This document shows, piece after piece, positions 15,157-21,034 of a stretch of 21,034 bases of DNA (position 1 is its first letter; each line of letters begins with the position of its first letter). The translations under genes were made by a program, and so were the position numbers. The stretch comes from Limivivens sp034101475 (GTDB lineage: Bacteria; Bacillota; Clostridia; Lachnospirales; Lachnospiraceae). The stretch lies in the NCBI GenBank assembly GCA_034101475.1, contig JAXEJQ010000119.1:1-21034 (forward strand). Direction: 5' to 3'. Under the pieces are notes generated by a model. The model made no database searches and was not told the origin of the DNA. It saw only the letters and a program-made list of their open reading frames with translations.

Positions 15157-16677
15157 TTACTCCTTCTTTTCATGAAATTCTTCCGGCAGAGCTTCTTCGA
15201 TAAACCGTTTTTCTTTCGCGTCCAGCTCAAACCAGAATTCGACGCCGTTGTCAAAATTAACCACACCGCATTCCTGGTGGAACGAATCCATAATCGCCTT
15301 CACAATGGACAGACCGATCCCGCTGCCTCCGTATTCCCGGGTTCTGGCTTTATCCACCTTATAAAATTTGATCCAGATCTTTTCCAGATCCTCCTCCGGA
15401 ATCGGCTGGCCGGTATTGAACACGGTTACCCGCACCTTATCCTCCAGGCGAGAGAGTTTGATTTCAATGATCCGGTCCCCTTCCACATGATTCAGGGCAT
15501 TGCTCACATAATTCGTTACAACTTCCTCCACCTTAAATTCATCTGCCCAGACATAAACCGGATCCGTCTCCTGAAACAGAATCTTCGCTTCCTTCTGCTG
15601 AGCCAGGATTGAAGCGGACTGCACCACGCCCCTAATCAGTGTCACAAGGTCAAAGCGTTCCATGGTCACCGTGTCATTCCCAAATTCAAGCTGATTCAGC
15701 GTCAGCAGCTTCTTAACCATCTGGTTCATCTTCGATGCCTCATCCATGATCACCTCACAGTAGAAGTCCCGGCTTTCCGCATCATCATTGATGCATTCCT
15801 TCAGGCCTTCCGCATAGCCCTGAATCAGAGCAATGGGCGTCTTCAGCTCATGGGAAACGTTGGAAAGAAACTCCTTTCGCATCTCGTCCACCTGAATTTT
15901 CTGCTCCATATCCTTCTGCAGCTCATTATTCGCTGTTTTCAGCTCCGAGAAGGTCTTTTCCAGGTTCTCGGACATTTTATTGAAGTGTTCTCCCAGCTGG
16001 CCGATTTCATCCGTCCCTCCTCTGGTATACTTGGCGTCAAAATCCAGCTCCGCCATCCGTTTGGAAAGCTCCGTCAGCTCTTTGACCGGCTTTGTCAGCT
16101 TGTTGGAAAGCCAGATAATCAGCAGAATGCTGATCAGAACACTGATTATACTGAAATACGTCAGAAACTGGCTGGAAATCCGCACGCTGGTCCGGATACT
16201 CTCCAGCGGCATCCGCAGAAGAAACAGGCAGCCATTATCCAGAGTTCCGTAAATCTCCATATAGTCCCGTTCCATATGCTGATCCTGTGTCTTCTGAATG
16301 ATATAATCATTCCCGACCTCCAGCACATCTTTCCGGGAGCTGTCCAGCTTCAGCGAATATCCCTCCAGCGTAGCCGCAATTCCGAAACTGTAGGTATCGG
16401 CCGGATAAACCCGAAGAAGATTCCGATCCAGAATCGCAACACGGATATTGTTCTCCGTACATTTTTCAATAACCTGATCCAGAAATTCCTCTTCATTATA
16501 GCTTCGCACATCCTGATACTGATTCAGGAATTCATAGGCGCTTTTCAGAACCGCCTTCTGCTTGTAGATATAAAAATCCTCCAGAAAAAAGTTATTCATC
16601 AGCCAGTTCGCTGCCAGCACAAGCAGAATCAGCCCGGTGAACAGAAACGCAACCTGCTTTGACAGAGACTTTTTCAT
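15157..16677 (-). CDS. Membrane sensor histidine kinase
   Basis: 506 residues. TM1 is about 8-28, an extracellular sensor segment about 30-170, and TM2 about 172-192. A HAMP linker covers 192-245 (SNKLTKPVKELTELSKRM), followed by a coiled helix. The dimerisation domain has the phospho-histidine His276 in SNVSHELKTPIALIQGYAEG. The ATPase domain has the N box NYVSNALNH (Asn393), G1 VFNTGQP and G2 YGGSGIGL. It should phosphorylate the response regulator encoded just upstream (4-bp ATGA overlap). The signal sensed is unknown. Confidence 0.95.
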   Translation of the reverse strand: MKKSLSKQVAFLFTGLILLVLAANWLMNNFFLEDFYIYKQKAVLKSAYEFLNQYQDVRSYNEEEFLDQVIEKCTENNIRVAILDRNLLRVYPADTYSFGIAATLEGYSLKLDSSRKDVLEVGNDYIIQKTQDQHMERDYMEIYGTLDNGCLFLLRMPLESIRTSVRISSQFLTYFSIISVLISILLIIWLSNKLTKPVKELTELSKRMAELDFDAKYTRGGTDEIGQLGEHFNKMSENLEKTFSELKTANNELQKDMEQKIQVDEMRKEFLSNVSHELKTPIALIQGYAEGLKECINDDAESRDFYCEVIMDEASKMNQMVKKLLTLNQLEFGNDTVTMERFDLVTLIRGVVQSASILAQQKEAKILFQETDPVYVWADEFKVEEVVTNYVSNALNHVEGDRIIEIKLSRLEDKVRVTVFNTGQPIPEEDLEKIWIKFYKVDKARTREYGGSGIGLSIVKAIMDSFHQECGVVNFDNGVEFWFELDAKEKRFIEEALPEEFHEKKE

Positions 16678-17357
16678 TCCTCTTCCACCTCGAATTTATA
16701 GCCCATTCCCCAGATCGTCTTAATATACTCTCCGCATTTGCCAAGCTTGCTCCGAAGTTTTTTCACATGGGTATCAATGGTGCGGGCATCCCCGAAATAA
16801 TCATAATTCCATACGTTGTTCAAAATTTTCTCCCTGGAAAGAGCCAGTCCCTGATTTTCAATAAAGTAAGTAAGAAGCTCAAATTCCTTGAAGCTTAAAT
16901 CCACGGATTTCCCCTCCACCGTCACCTGATGGGCTGCCTTATTCACTTCAATAGCTCCGGCCCGGATCACATCCTCCGCAGAAACCGCATGGGTCCTGCG
17001 CAGAATCGCTTCCACCCGGGCCACCAGAATCTTAGGACTGAAGGGTTTGGAAATGTACTCATCCACACCCAGCTCGAATCCCATCAGCTCATCCCGCTCA
17101 TCTCCTCTGGCCGTCAGCATGATTATAGGCACTTTGGAATATTTCCGGATCTCCCGGCAAACCTCCCAGCCGTCCATCTTGGGCATCATCACATCTAGAA
17201 TCACAAGCGCAATTTCTTTATCCGCAAAAAAAAGGTCAATGGCCTCTGCGCCGTCTCCCGCTTCCAGGACCTCATAATTCTGGCGAACCAGGAAATCCTT
17301 CACCAGCTTCCGCATTCTGGCCTCATCATCTACGACTAACACCTTCAGTTTCTCCAT
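16674..17357 (-). CDS. OmpR/PhoB family response regulator
   Basis: 227 residues. The receiver domain (about 4-117) has the acidic pair Asp10-Asp11, phospho-acceptor Asp55 (LVILDVMMPKMDG), Thr82 (MLTARGD) and Lys104 (YISKPF). The winged-helix DNA-binding domain (about 130-227) shows LSFKEFELLTYF, REKILNNVWNYDYFGDARTIDTHVK-type recognition and the IWGMGYKFE ending. It is the transcription factor partner of the kinase that follows. ATG 17357 is preferred to 17363 because GAGGG lies six bases before it but abuts the other. No promoter is visible between the relQ terminator and this gene. A 28-bp palindromic insertion lies in its upstream region. Confidence 0.95.
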   Translation of the reverse strand: MEKLKVLVVDDEARMRKLVKDFLVRQNYEVLEAGDGAEAIDLFFADKEIALVILDVMMPKMDGWEVCREIRKYSKVPIIMLTARGDERDELMGFELGVDEYISKPFSPKILVARVEAILRRTHAVSAEDVIRAGAIEVNKAAHQVTVEGKSVDLSFKEFELLTYFIENQGLALSREKILNNVWNYDYFGDARTIDTHVKKLRSKLGKCGEYIKTIWGMGYKFEVEEE

Positions 17358-17376
17358 AAACATCCCTCACTTTTTA

Positions 17377-17420
17377 AAAAAGAGGCAACTGTTCAGAGCT
17401 CTGAACAGTTACAAAAAGAG
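17377..17420. mobile_element. 28-bp palindromic mini-insertion with 8-bp target duplication (copy 2)
   Basis: The element is 17385-17412: arms AACTGTTCAGAG and CTCTGAACAGTT meet with no spacer (24-bp perfect palindrome), with GC and AC as outer dinucleotides. Perfect AAAAAGAG copies flank it (17377-17384 and 17413-17420). The arms match copy 1 over GTAACTGTTCAG apart from one base at one end. One duplicated flank is the T-tract and first stem bases of the relQ terminator, so the insertion struck that terminator. Confidence 0.75.
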
Positions 17421-17442
17421 AATCCTGCTTTTCAGAATTCTC
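17413..17442 (-). terminator. Terminator of the small alarmone synthetase gene
   Basis: On the minus strand GAGAATTCTG pairs with CAGGATTCTC (one wobble) around loop AAAAG, followed by TTTTT (17413-17417). The T-tract is continued by the inserted palindrome. The palindrome is itself followed by TTTTTT on the minus strand and could act as a second terminator. Confidence 0.75.
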
Positions 17443-17493
17443 TGCCTGCAGACATTCATTCCTGTCCGGTTTTACGGCTATCATAGCATCCAA

Positions 17494-18171
17494 TTATGTC
17501 AGTTCTGTGAAAACACCGATCTTTTCCCGGATATTCTGCATTTTCAGGTCTGTTTCGGCAATCACCTCGGCACATTCCTTCAGTTCTTTCCCGATTTCTT
17601 CACTGTTCTCCACATTTCTCTTATAGCGAAGCTGATGCTCCAGACTGGCCCAGAAGTCCATGGCAATGGTCCGAATCTGAACTTCCACCCGCATAGGCCG
17701 TTTTCCGCTGGAAAAGAAAACCGGAATCTCCACAATCAGATGCAGACTGCGGTATCCGTTCGGCTTCGGATTCTGAATATAATCCTTCGTCTCAATAACT
17801 ACAATATCATCCTGGCTGGACAGCCACTTGGCCACATCATAAATGTCATCAATGAAGCTGCAGATCACCCGCACACCTGCCACATCGTTCAGATTTTCCA
17901 CAATGTTGTCTATGGAAACCTTCATTCCCCGGGATTCCAGTTTTTTCGCAATACTGATGGGTTTTTTGAGCCGCGTGGTGATAAACTCGATTGGATTGCG
18001 GTTATAGCGCACAGAAAGCTCATCATTCAAAACCTCCAGCTTGGTCCGCACCTCCCGAATGGCGCAGGAATACATCATCATCAGTTCTTCATAGTCATCC
18101 GCCGAACGGAACATTTCCTCCATGGATTCCGGAAGTATCCGTTCGCTCAGGTAGCTTTTTATTCGTTCCAT
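17494..18171 (-). CDS. Small alarmone (p)ppGpp synthetase, RelQ-like
   Basis: 225 residues with only a RelA/SpoT synthetase domain and no hydrolase, ACT or TGS parts, as in RelQ/SAS1 (YjbM) of Firmicutes. Family motifs include TRLKKPISIAKKLESRG, LNDVAGVRVICSFIDDIYDV, YIQNPKPNGYRSLHLIVEIP and VEVQIRTIAMDFWASLEHQL (the E-x-Q-I-R motif contacts the nucleotide). It transfers pyrophosphate from ATP to GDP or GTP under wall or alkaline stress in relatives. The ATG at 18171 has AGGAGG five bases upstream. The ugd terminator ends only about 28 bp before the start, leaving no room for a promoter. Confidence 0.93.
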   Translation of the reverse strand: MERIKSYLSERILPESMEEMFRSADDYEELMMMYSCAIREVRTKLEVLNDELSVRYNRNPIEFITTRLKKPISIAKKLESRGMKVSIDNIVENLNDVAGVRVICSFIDDIYDVAKWLSSQDDIVVIETKDYIQNPKPNGYRSLHLIVEIPVFFSSGKRPMRVEVQIRTIAMDFWASLEHQLRYKRNVENSEEIGKELKECAEVIAETDLKMQNIREKIGVFTELT

Positions 18172-18198
18172 TTGTTCCTCCTTTTCCCTTTCTGTCCC

Positions 18199-18228
18199 CA
18201 AAAAGCCGCAGGGAATCCCTGCGGCTTT
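18199..18228 (-). terminator. Terminator between ugd and relQ-like gene
   Basis: GCCGCAGGG and CCCTGCGGC form a 9-bp GC-rich stem, extended by A-T pairs, around a 3-nt loop. TTTTTGGGG follows on the minus strand. It lies 13 bp after the ugd stop and just before the relQ ribosome site. Confidence 0.88.
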
Positions 18229-18240
18229 GCGGATATTTCT

Positions 18241-19425
18241 TTAATCTCTGAAGTACAGATCTCTCGTGTAAACCTTGTCCAGCACATCCTCAATATCTTC
18301 GCTGTAACGGTTTGCCACAATCACATCAGAAATCTTCTTAAATTCCTCCAGATCACGGATCACTCTGGAATTGAAGAAACTCTCTTCTTTAAGTGTCGGT
18401 TCGTATACCACAACCTCCACACCCTTCGCTTTAATCCGCTTCATAACGCCCTGAATGGAGCTCTGACGGAAGTTGTCGGAGTTTGCCTTCATTGTCAGCC
18501 GGTAAATCCCGACAATCTTCGGATTTCTCTCCAGAATACGCTCTGCAATAAAGTCTTTTCTGGTCCGGTTCGCATCCACGATGGCGCCGATAATATTGTT
18601 CGGTACATTATGATAATTGGCCAGAAGCTGTTTCGTATCCTTGGGCAGGCAGTATCCGCCGTATCCGAAGGAGGGGTTGTTGTAATGAGTACCGATCCGG
18701 GGGTCCAGACCAATGCCTTCGATGATCTGCTTGCTGCTCAGGCCCCGCACCTCTGCATAGGTATCCAGTTCGTTGAAGAATGCCACTCGCAGAGCCAGAT
18801 AAGTATTGGCAAACAGCTTCACTGCTTCCGCCTCGGTCAGGTCCGTAAACAGGGTCGGAATCTCTTCCTTAATTGCGCCCTCTTTCAGAAGGCCCGCAAA
18901 GGTATGGGCACGCTCCACCAGACGTTCATCACCCAGCGGTGCTCCGACAATAATACGGGATGGATAAAGATTATCATAAAGAGCGCGTCCCTCCCGCAGA
19001 AATTCCGGTGAGAAAATGATATTTTCTGTGTTGTATTTTTCCCTGACACTTAAGGTATAGCCCACGGGAACCGTGGATTTGATCACCATGGTTGCTTCCG
19101 GATTTACTTCCAGAACCTTTTCGATCACCGCTTCCACAGAAGAAGTGTCAAAGTAATTCATCTTCGGATCATAGTTGGTCGGGGTGGAAATGATGACGAA
19201 CTCCGCGTCCCGATAAGCTGCCTCCGCGTCTGTGGTCGCCGTCAGATTCAGATCCTTTGTCGCCAGATACTCCTCAATCTCTTTATCCACAATGGGAGAT
19301 TTCTTCGCGTTGATCATCGCGACCTTTTCCGGAATAATATCCACGGCCTTTACTTCATTATGCTGGGACAGAAGAATCGCATTGGACAATCCCACGTATC
19401 CGGTTCCTGCTACGGTAATTTTCAT
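18241..19425 (-). CDS. ugd: UDP-glucose 6-dehydrogenase
   Basis: 394 residues. The NAD-binding start GTGYVGLSNA has glycines 7, 9 and 12. STVPVGYT (118-124), FSPEFLREG (138-146) and LTEAEAVKLFANTYLA (Lys203, Asn207) follow. The catalytic cysteine is in FGYGGYCLPKD (Cys259, Asp263), and the C-terminal UDP-binding part contains YRLTMKANSDNFRQSS. It oxidises UDP-glucose twice to UDP-glucuronate for capsule or exopolysaccharide. AGGAGG precedes the ATG. It stands apart from polysaccharide genes here, between a cyclophilin and relQ. GDP-mannose dehydrogenases are related, but the short form and close E. coli Ugd-like pattern favour Ugd. Confidence 0.93.
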   Translation of the reverse strand: MKITVAGTGYVGLSNAILLSQHNEVKAVDIIPEKVAMINAKKSPIVDKEIEEYLATKDLNLTATTDAEAAYRDAEFVIISTPTNYDPKMNYFDTSSVEAVIEKVLEVNPEATMVIKSTVPVGYTLSVREKYNTENIIFSPEFLREGRALYDNLYPSRIIVGAPLGDERLVERAHTFAGLLKEGAIKEEIPTLFTDLTEAEAVKLFANTYLALRVAFFNELDTYAEVRGLSSKQIIEGIGLDPRIGTHYNNPSFGYGGYCLPKDTKQLLANYHNVPNNIIGAIVDANRTRKDFIAERILERNPKIVGIYRLTMKANSDNFRQSSIQGVMKRIKAKGVEVVVYEPTLKEESFFNSRVIRDLEEFKKISDVIVANRYSEDIEDVLDKVYTRDLYFRD

Positions 19426-19584
19426 GTTTGCTCCTCCTAAATCATTCTGCCTTTCCGGCTTCTATATTTGGTATATCATATGCCTGTCTGTTACAGTATG
19501 TCTCCTTATAGTTTCTCATTTTCCAGCCTTTTTGGCAAGTAGTTTCTTTTCTTTTTACAATAAAAGTCCCAGACATTATTGGTG

Positions 19585-19604
19585 ATGTCTGCATCAGCAG
19601 ACAT
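19585..19604 (-). terminator. Weak terminator or attenuator-like hairpin after the cyclophilin gene
   Basis: ATGTCTGC and GCAGACAT pair perfectly around a 4-nt loop. A further ATGTCTG on the minus strand (plus 19570-19576) could pair instead with the second arm, just before CTTTTATTG. The T-tract is poor. The rest of 19426-19584 must hold the ugd promoter, but no convincing -35/-10 pair is seen. Confidence 0.45.
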
Positions 19605-19610
19605 TTCCAT

Positions 19611-20207
19611 TTAATCAAGAATTGTGATGCCGGCGATGACCGGCTGATCAGCGGGCGCCACCGTTCCGTTGCCGTCCTGCACAGCAGTTTCCTCACAGAT
19701 CTGATCCACGATCTCCATTCCCTCCGTCACATGGCCAAAGGCCGCATACTGACCATCCAGATAGGTACTGTCCGCCTGAACAATAAAAAACTGAGAACTG
19801 GCACTGTCCATATTGGAAGACCGTGCCATGGAAATCACGCCACGTACATGGGAAATATCATTTTTCACACCATTATCTGAGAATTCTCCTTTAATAGTCT
19901 CATCGGAGCCTCCGGTTCCGTTTCCTTTGGGATCTCCGCCCTGAATCATGAATCCGGAAATAATCCGGTGAAAAGTCAGTCCGTCGTAAAATCCCTCCCC
20001 GGCCAGCTTCATAAAGTTCCGGACTGTGACAGGCGCCGTATCCCCATCCAGTTCCACCTGAATCACGCCGTAATCCCGAACCTCAATCTGCGCATGATGA
20101 ATCCCGACTCCTTCGCTGTCCTGAGTACTCTTGTTCTTTTTGCTGCATCCACTGATCACAACAGCGGAAAGAACAGATGCGATTATAATTCCGATAATCT
20201 GCTTCAT
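19611..20207 (-). CDS. Lipoprotein cyclophilin-type peptidyl-prolyl isomerase
   Basis: 198 residues. The N-terminus is a lipoprotein signal with lipobox VISGC (Cys21), so it should be attached to the outer face of the membrane. The cyclophilin domain (about 40-198) has LTFHRIISGFMIQGGDPKGN, SMARSSNMDSASSQFFI and YAAFGHVTEGM, all central to the active pocket. It speeds cis-trans turning of X-Pro bonds, probably in folding exported proteins. GGAGG lies six bases before the ATG at 20207. The frame continues 31 residues upstream through the dispersed repeat without homology and is rejected. No clear promoter lies between the cysK terminator and this gene. Confidence 0.94.
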   Translation of the reverse strand: MKQIIGIIIASVLSAVVISGCSKKNKSTQDSEGVGIHHAQIEVRDYGVIQVELDGDTAPVTVRNFMKLAGEGFYDGLTFHRIISGFMIQGGDPKGNGTGGSDETIKGEFSDNGVKNDISHVRGVISMARSSNMDSASSQFFIVQADSTYLDGQYAAFGHVTEGMEIVDQICEETAVQDGNGTVAPADQPVIAGITILD

Positions 20208-20227
20208 CTTTATCCTCCGAATAAATA

Positions 20228-20310
20228 TGAGTTGCCCGACAAATGAGGCTTCCGTCGATTTTCCGTGATTTGCACTCTCAAAATCGACGAGAACATTCAC
20301 ACTTCGCCCA
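20228..20310. repeat. 83-bp dispersed repeat with TGAG end (copy B)
   Basis: It matches bases 13372-13455 (opposite orientation in the window) at about 87 percent. The stem CGTCGATTTT/AAAATCGACG (20253-20262 with 20280-20289) is kept intact, while the loop between is among the more variable parts. It sits between the cysK terminator and the cyclophilin ribosome site, eight bases before that site. No flanking duplication is clear. Confidence 0.75.
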
Positions 20311-20314
20311 TAAC

Positions 20315-20350
20315 AAAAAAACAGCCGCCCGGCAATGCTGCCGGACAGCC
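20315..20350 (-). terminator. Terminator of cysK
   Basis: On the minus strand GTCCGGCA pairs with TGCCGGGC (one wobble) around GCAT, followed by GGCTG and seven T. It lies 36 bp after the cysK stop. Confidence 0.88.
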
Positions 20351-20386
20351 ATGATTATACAACAAACAAACGGAAATAGCAACTGT

Positions 20387-21034
20387 TTACTCTGCAGTAA
20401 ACAGCGGTGTGGAATAATAGCGGTCTCCACTGTCCGGAAGCAGAACAACAATGGTTTTGCCTTCATTTTCCTGGCGTTTTGCCAGTTCAAGAGCGGCATG
20501 CAGAGCAGCTCCGGAAGAGATTCCCACCAGGATCCCCTCTTTTTTCGCCAGCTTCTTCGCTTCCGCAAAGGCGTCCTCGTTCTCCACCGGAATGATTTCG
20601 TCATAAATCTCCGTATTCAGAACTTCCGGCACAAATCCAGCGCCAATTCCCTGAATTTTATGCGGTCCTCCATGGCCCTCGGAAAGCACCGGGGAACTCT
20701 TAGGCTCCACAGCCACCACCTTGACCTCCGGCTTCTGTTCCTTTAAGTATTCGCCGGTTCCGGTCAGCGTTCCGCCGGTTCCCACGCCTGCCACAAAATA
20801 ATCCACTTCACCATCAGTGTCACGCCAGATTTCCGGTCCGGTGGTTTCTCTGTGTGCCTTTGGATTGGCCGGATTGGTAAACTGGCCAGGGATAAAACTG
20901 CCCGGAATCTCCGCAGCCAGCTCCTCCGCTTTGTCAATGGCTCCTTTCATGCCCTTGGTTCCATCTGTCAGAACCAGCTCCGCGCCGTAGGCCTTCAGCA
21001 TATTTCTCCGCTCCACGCTCATGGTCTCCGGCAT
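20387..21034 (-). CDS. cysK: Cysteine synthase A, C-terminal part
   Basis: The gene runs off the right edge; 215 residues of roughly 310 are visible, and the PLP-lysine region is outside. Seen are MPETMSVERRNMLKAYGAEL (the substrate-loop helix), the phosphate-binding GVGTGGTLTGTGEYL, GPHKIQGIGAGFVPEVLN, GISSGAALHAALELA and the closing VVLLPDSGDRYYSTPLF. This identifies O-acetylserine sulfhydrylase, which makes cysteine from O-acetylserine and sulfide in the cytosol. The spacing of motifs fits CysK better than cystathionine beta-synthase. It ends with a strong terminator. Confidence 0.95.
   Translation of the reverse strand: MPETMSVERRNMLKAYGAELVLTDGTKGMKGAIDKAEELAAEIPGSFIPGQFTNPANPKAHRETTGPEIWRDTDGEVDYFVAGVGTGGTLTGTGEYLKEQKPEVKVVAVEPKSSPVLSEGHGGPHKIQGIGAGFVPEVLNTEIYDEIIPVENEDAFAEAKKLAKKEGILVGISSGAALHAALELAKRQENEGKTIVVLLPDSGDRYYSTPLFTAE

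Noticed and set aside
17635..19011. 458-codon plus-strand frame
   Set aside because: It lies antisense to relQ and ugd, both with clear families. The product is a His/Asn-rich shadow with no domains and no ribosome site.
19442..19519. 25-codon frame just before ugd
   Set aside because: It has a weak ribosome site and no homology. It ends next to the ugd ribosome site, but that alone is too little to call a leader peptide.
1..21034. CRISPR arrays, prophage, toxin-antitoxin or restriction genes
   Set aside because: No regularly spaced direct repeats and no phage, nuclease-methylase or toxin-antitoxin pairs were seen; the coding content is housekeeping and regulatory.

Overview
The window looks like a chromosomal segment of a Gram-positive anaerobe of the class Clostridia, most likely family Lachnospiraceae. 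This is inferred from protein style, strong AGGAGG-type ribosome sites, mid-range GC, tRNA genes without an encoded CCA, and gene content (DUF3786, YitT, PadR plus HAAS protein, SH3b-NlpC/P60). The genus cannot be fixed from the sequence alone. Apart from a partial DegV gene at the left edge, every gene I accept is on the minus strand, so the window reads from right to left.

Layout in transcription order (right to left). The C-terminal two thirds of cysteine synthase (cysK) ends at a strong terminator. It is followed by an 83-bp dispersed repeat, a cyclophilin-type lipoprotein, UDP-glucose 6-dehydrogenase, a terminator, and a RelQ-like small (p)ppGpp synthetase with its own terminator. Next is a five-gene run: OmpR-family response regulator, sensor kinase (4-bp overlap), a 64-residue six-cysteine protein, an HD-domain hydrolase and a YitT-type membrane protein. 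Between yitT and tRNA-Gly(TCC) lies a 185-bp hairpin-rich element related to the repeat near cysK. Downstream of tRNA-Gly is another run: DUF3786 protein, GNAT acetyltransferase, a membrane-anchored small protein, and the sbcD-sbcC nuclease pair. A PadR regulator with a six-helix HAAS-domain membrane protein follows. Then come tRNA-Arg(ACG), an SH3b-NlpC/P60 cell-wall hydrolase, a two-gene YjjP/YjjB-like (ThrE family) exporter, and a MATE efflux pump behind a long structured leader. A shared terminator separates the pump from degV.

The housekeeping functions are ordinary: DNA repair (SbcCD), stress signalling (RelQ, two-component system), envelope work (NlpC/P60, Ugd, PPIase) and export (MATE, ThrE-type).

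The unusual content is intergenic. (1) Two tiny palindromic insertions of 48 and 28 bp share arms beginning G(T/C)AACTGTTCAG. Each is flanked by a perfect 8-bp direct repeat, the signature expected of end-only relics of an IS66-like element, and both sit in T-rich tracts just 3' of a gene. (2) Two copies of a second repeat with TGAG ends carry a conserved hairpin; the longer copy is flanked by TTTTA duplications. (3) The MATE gene has a leader of about 158 nt with a nested 9-bp and 14-bp stem. (4) The padR promoter is bracketed by a perfect 14-bp inverted repeat.
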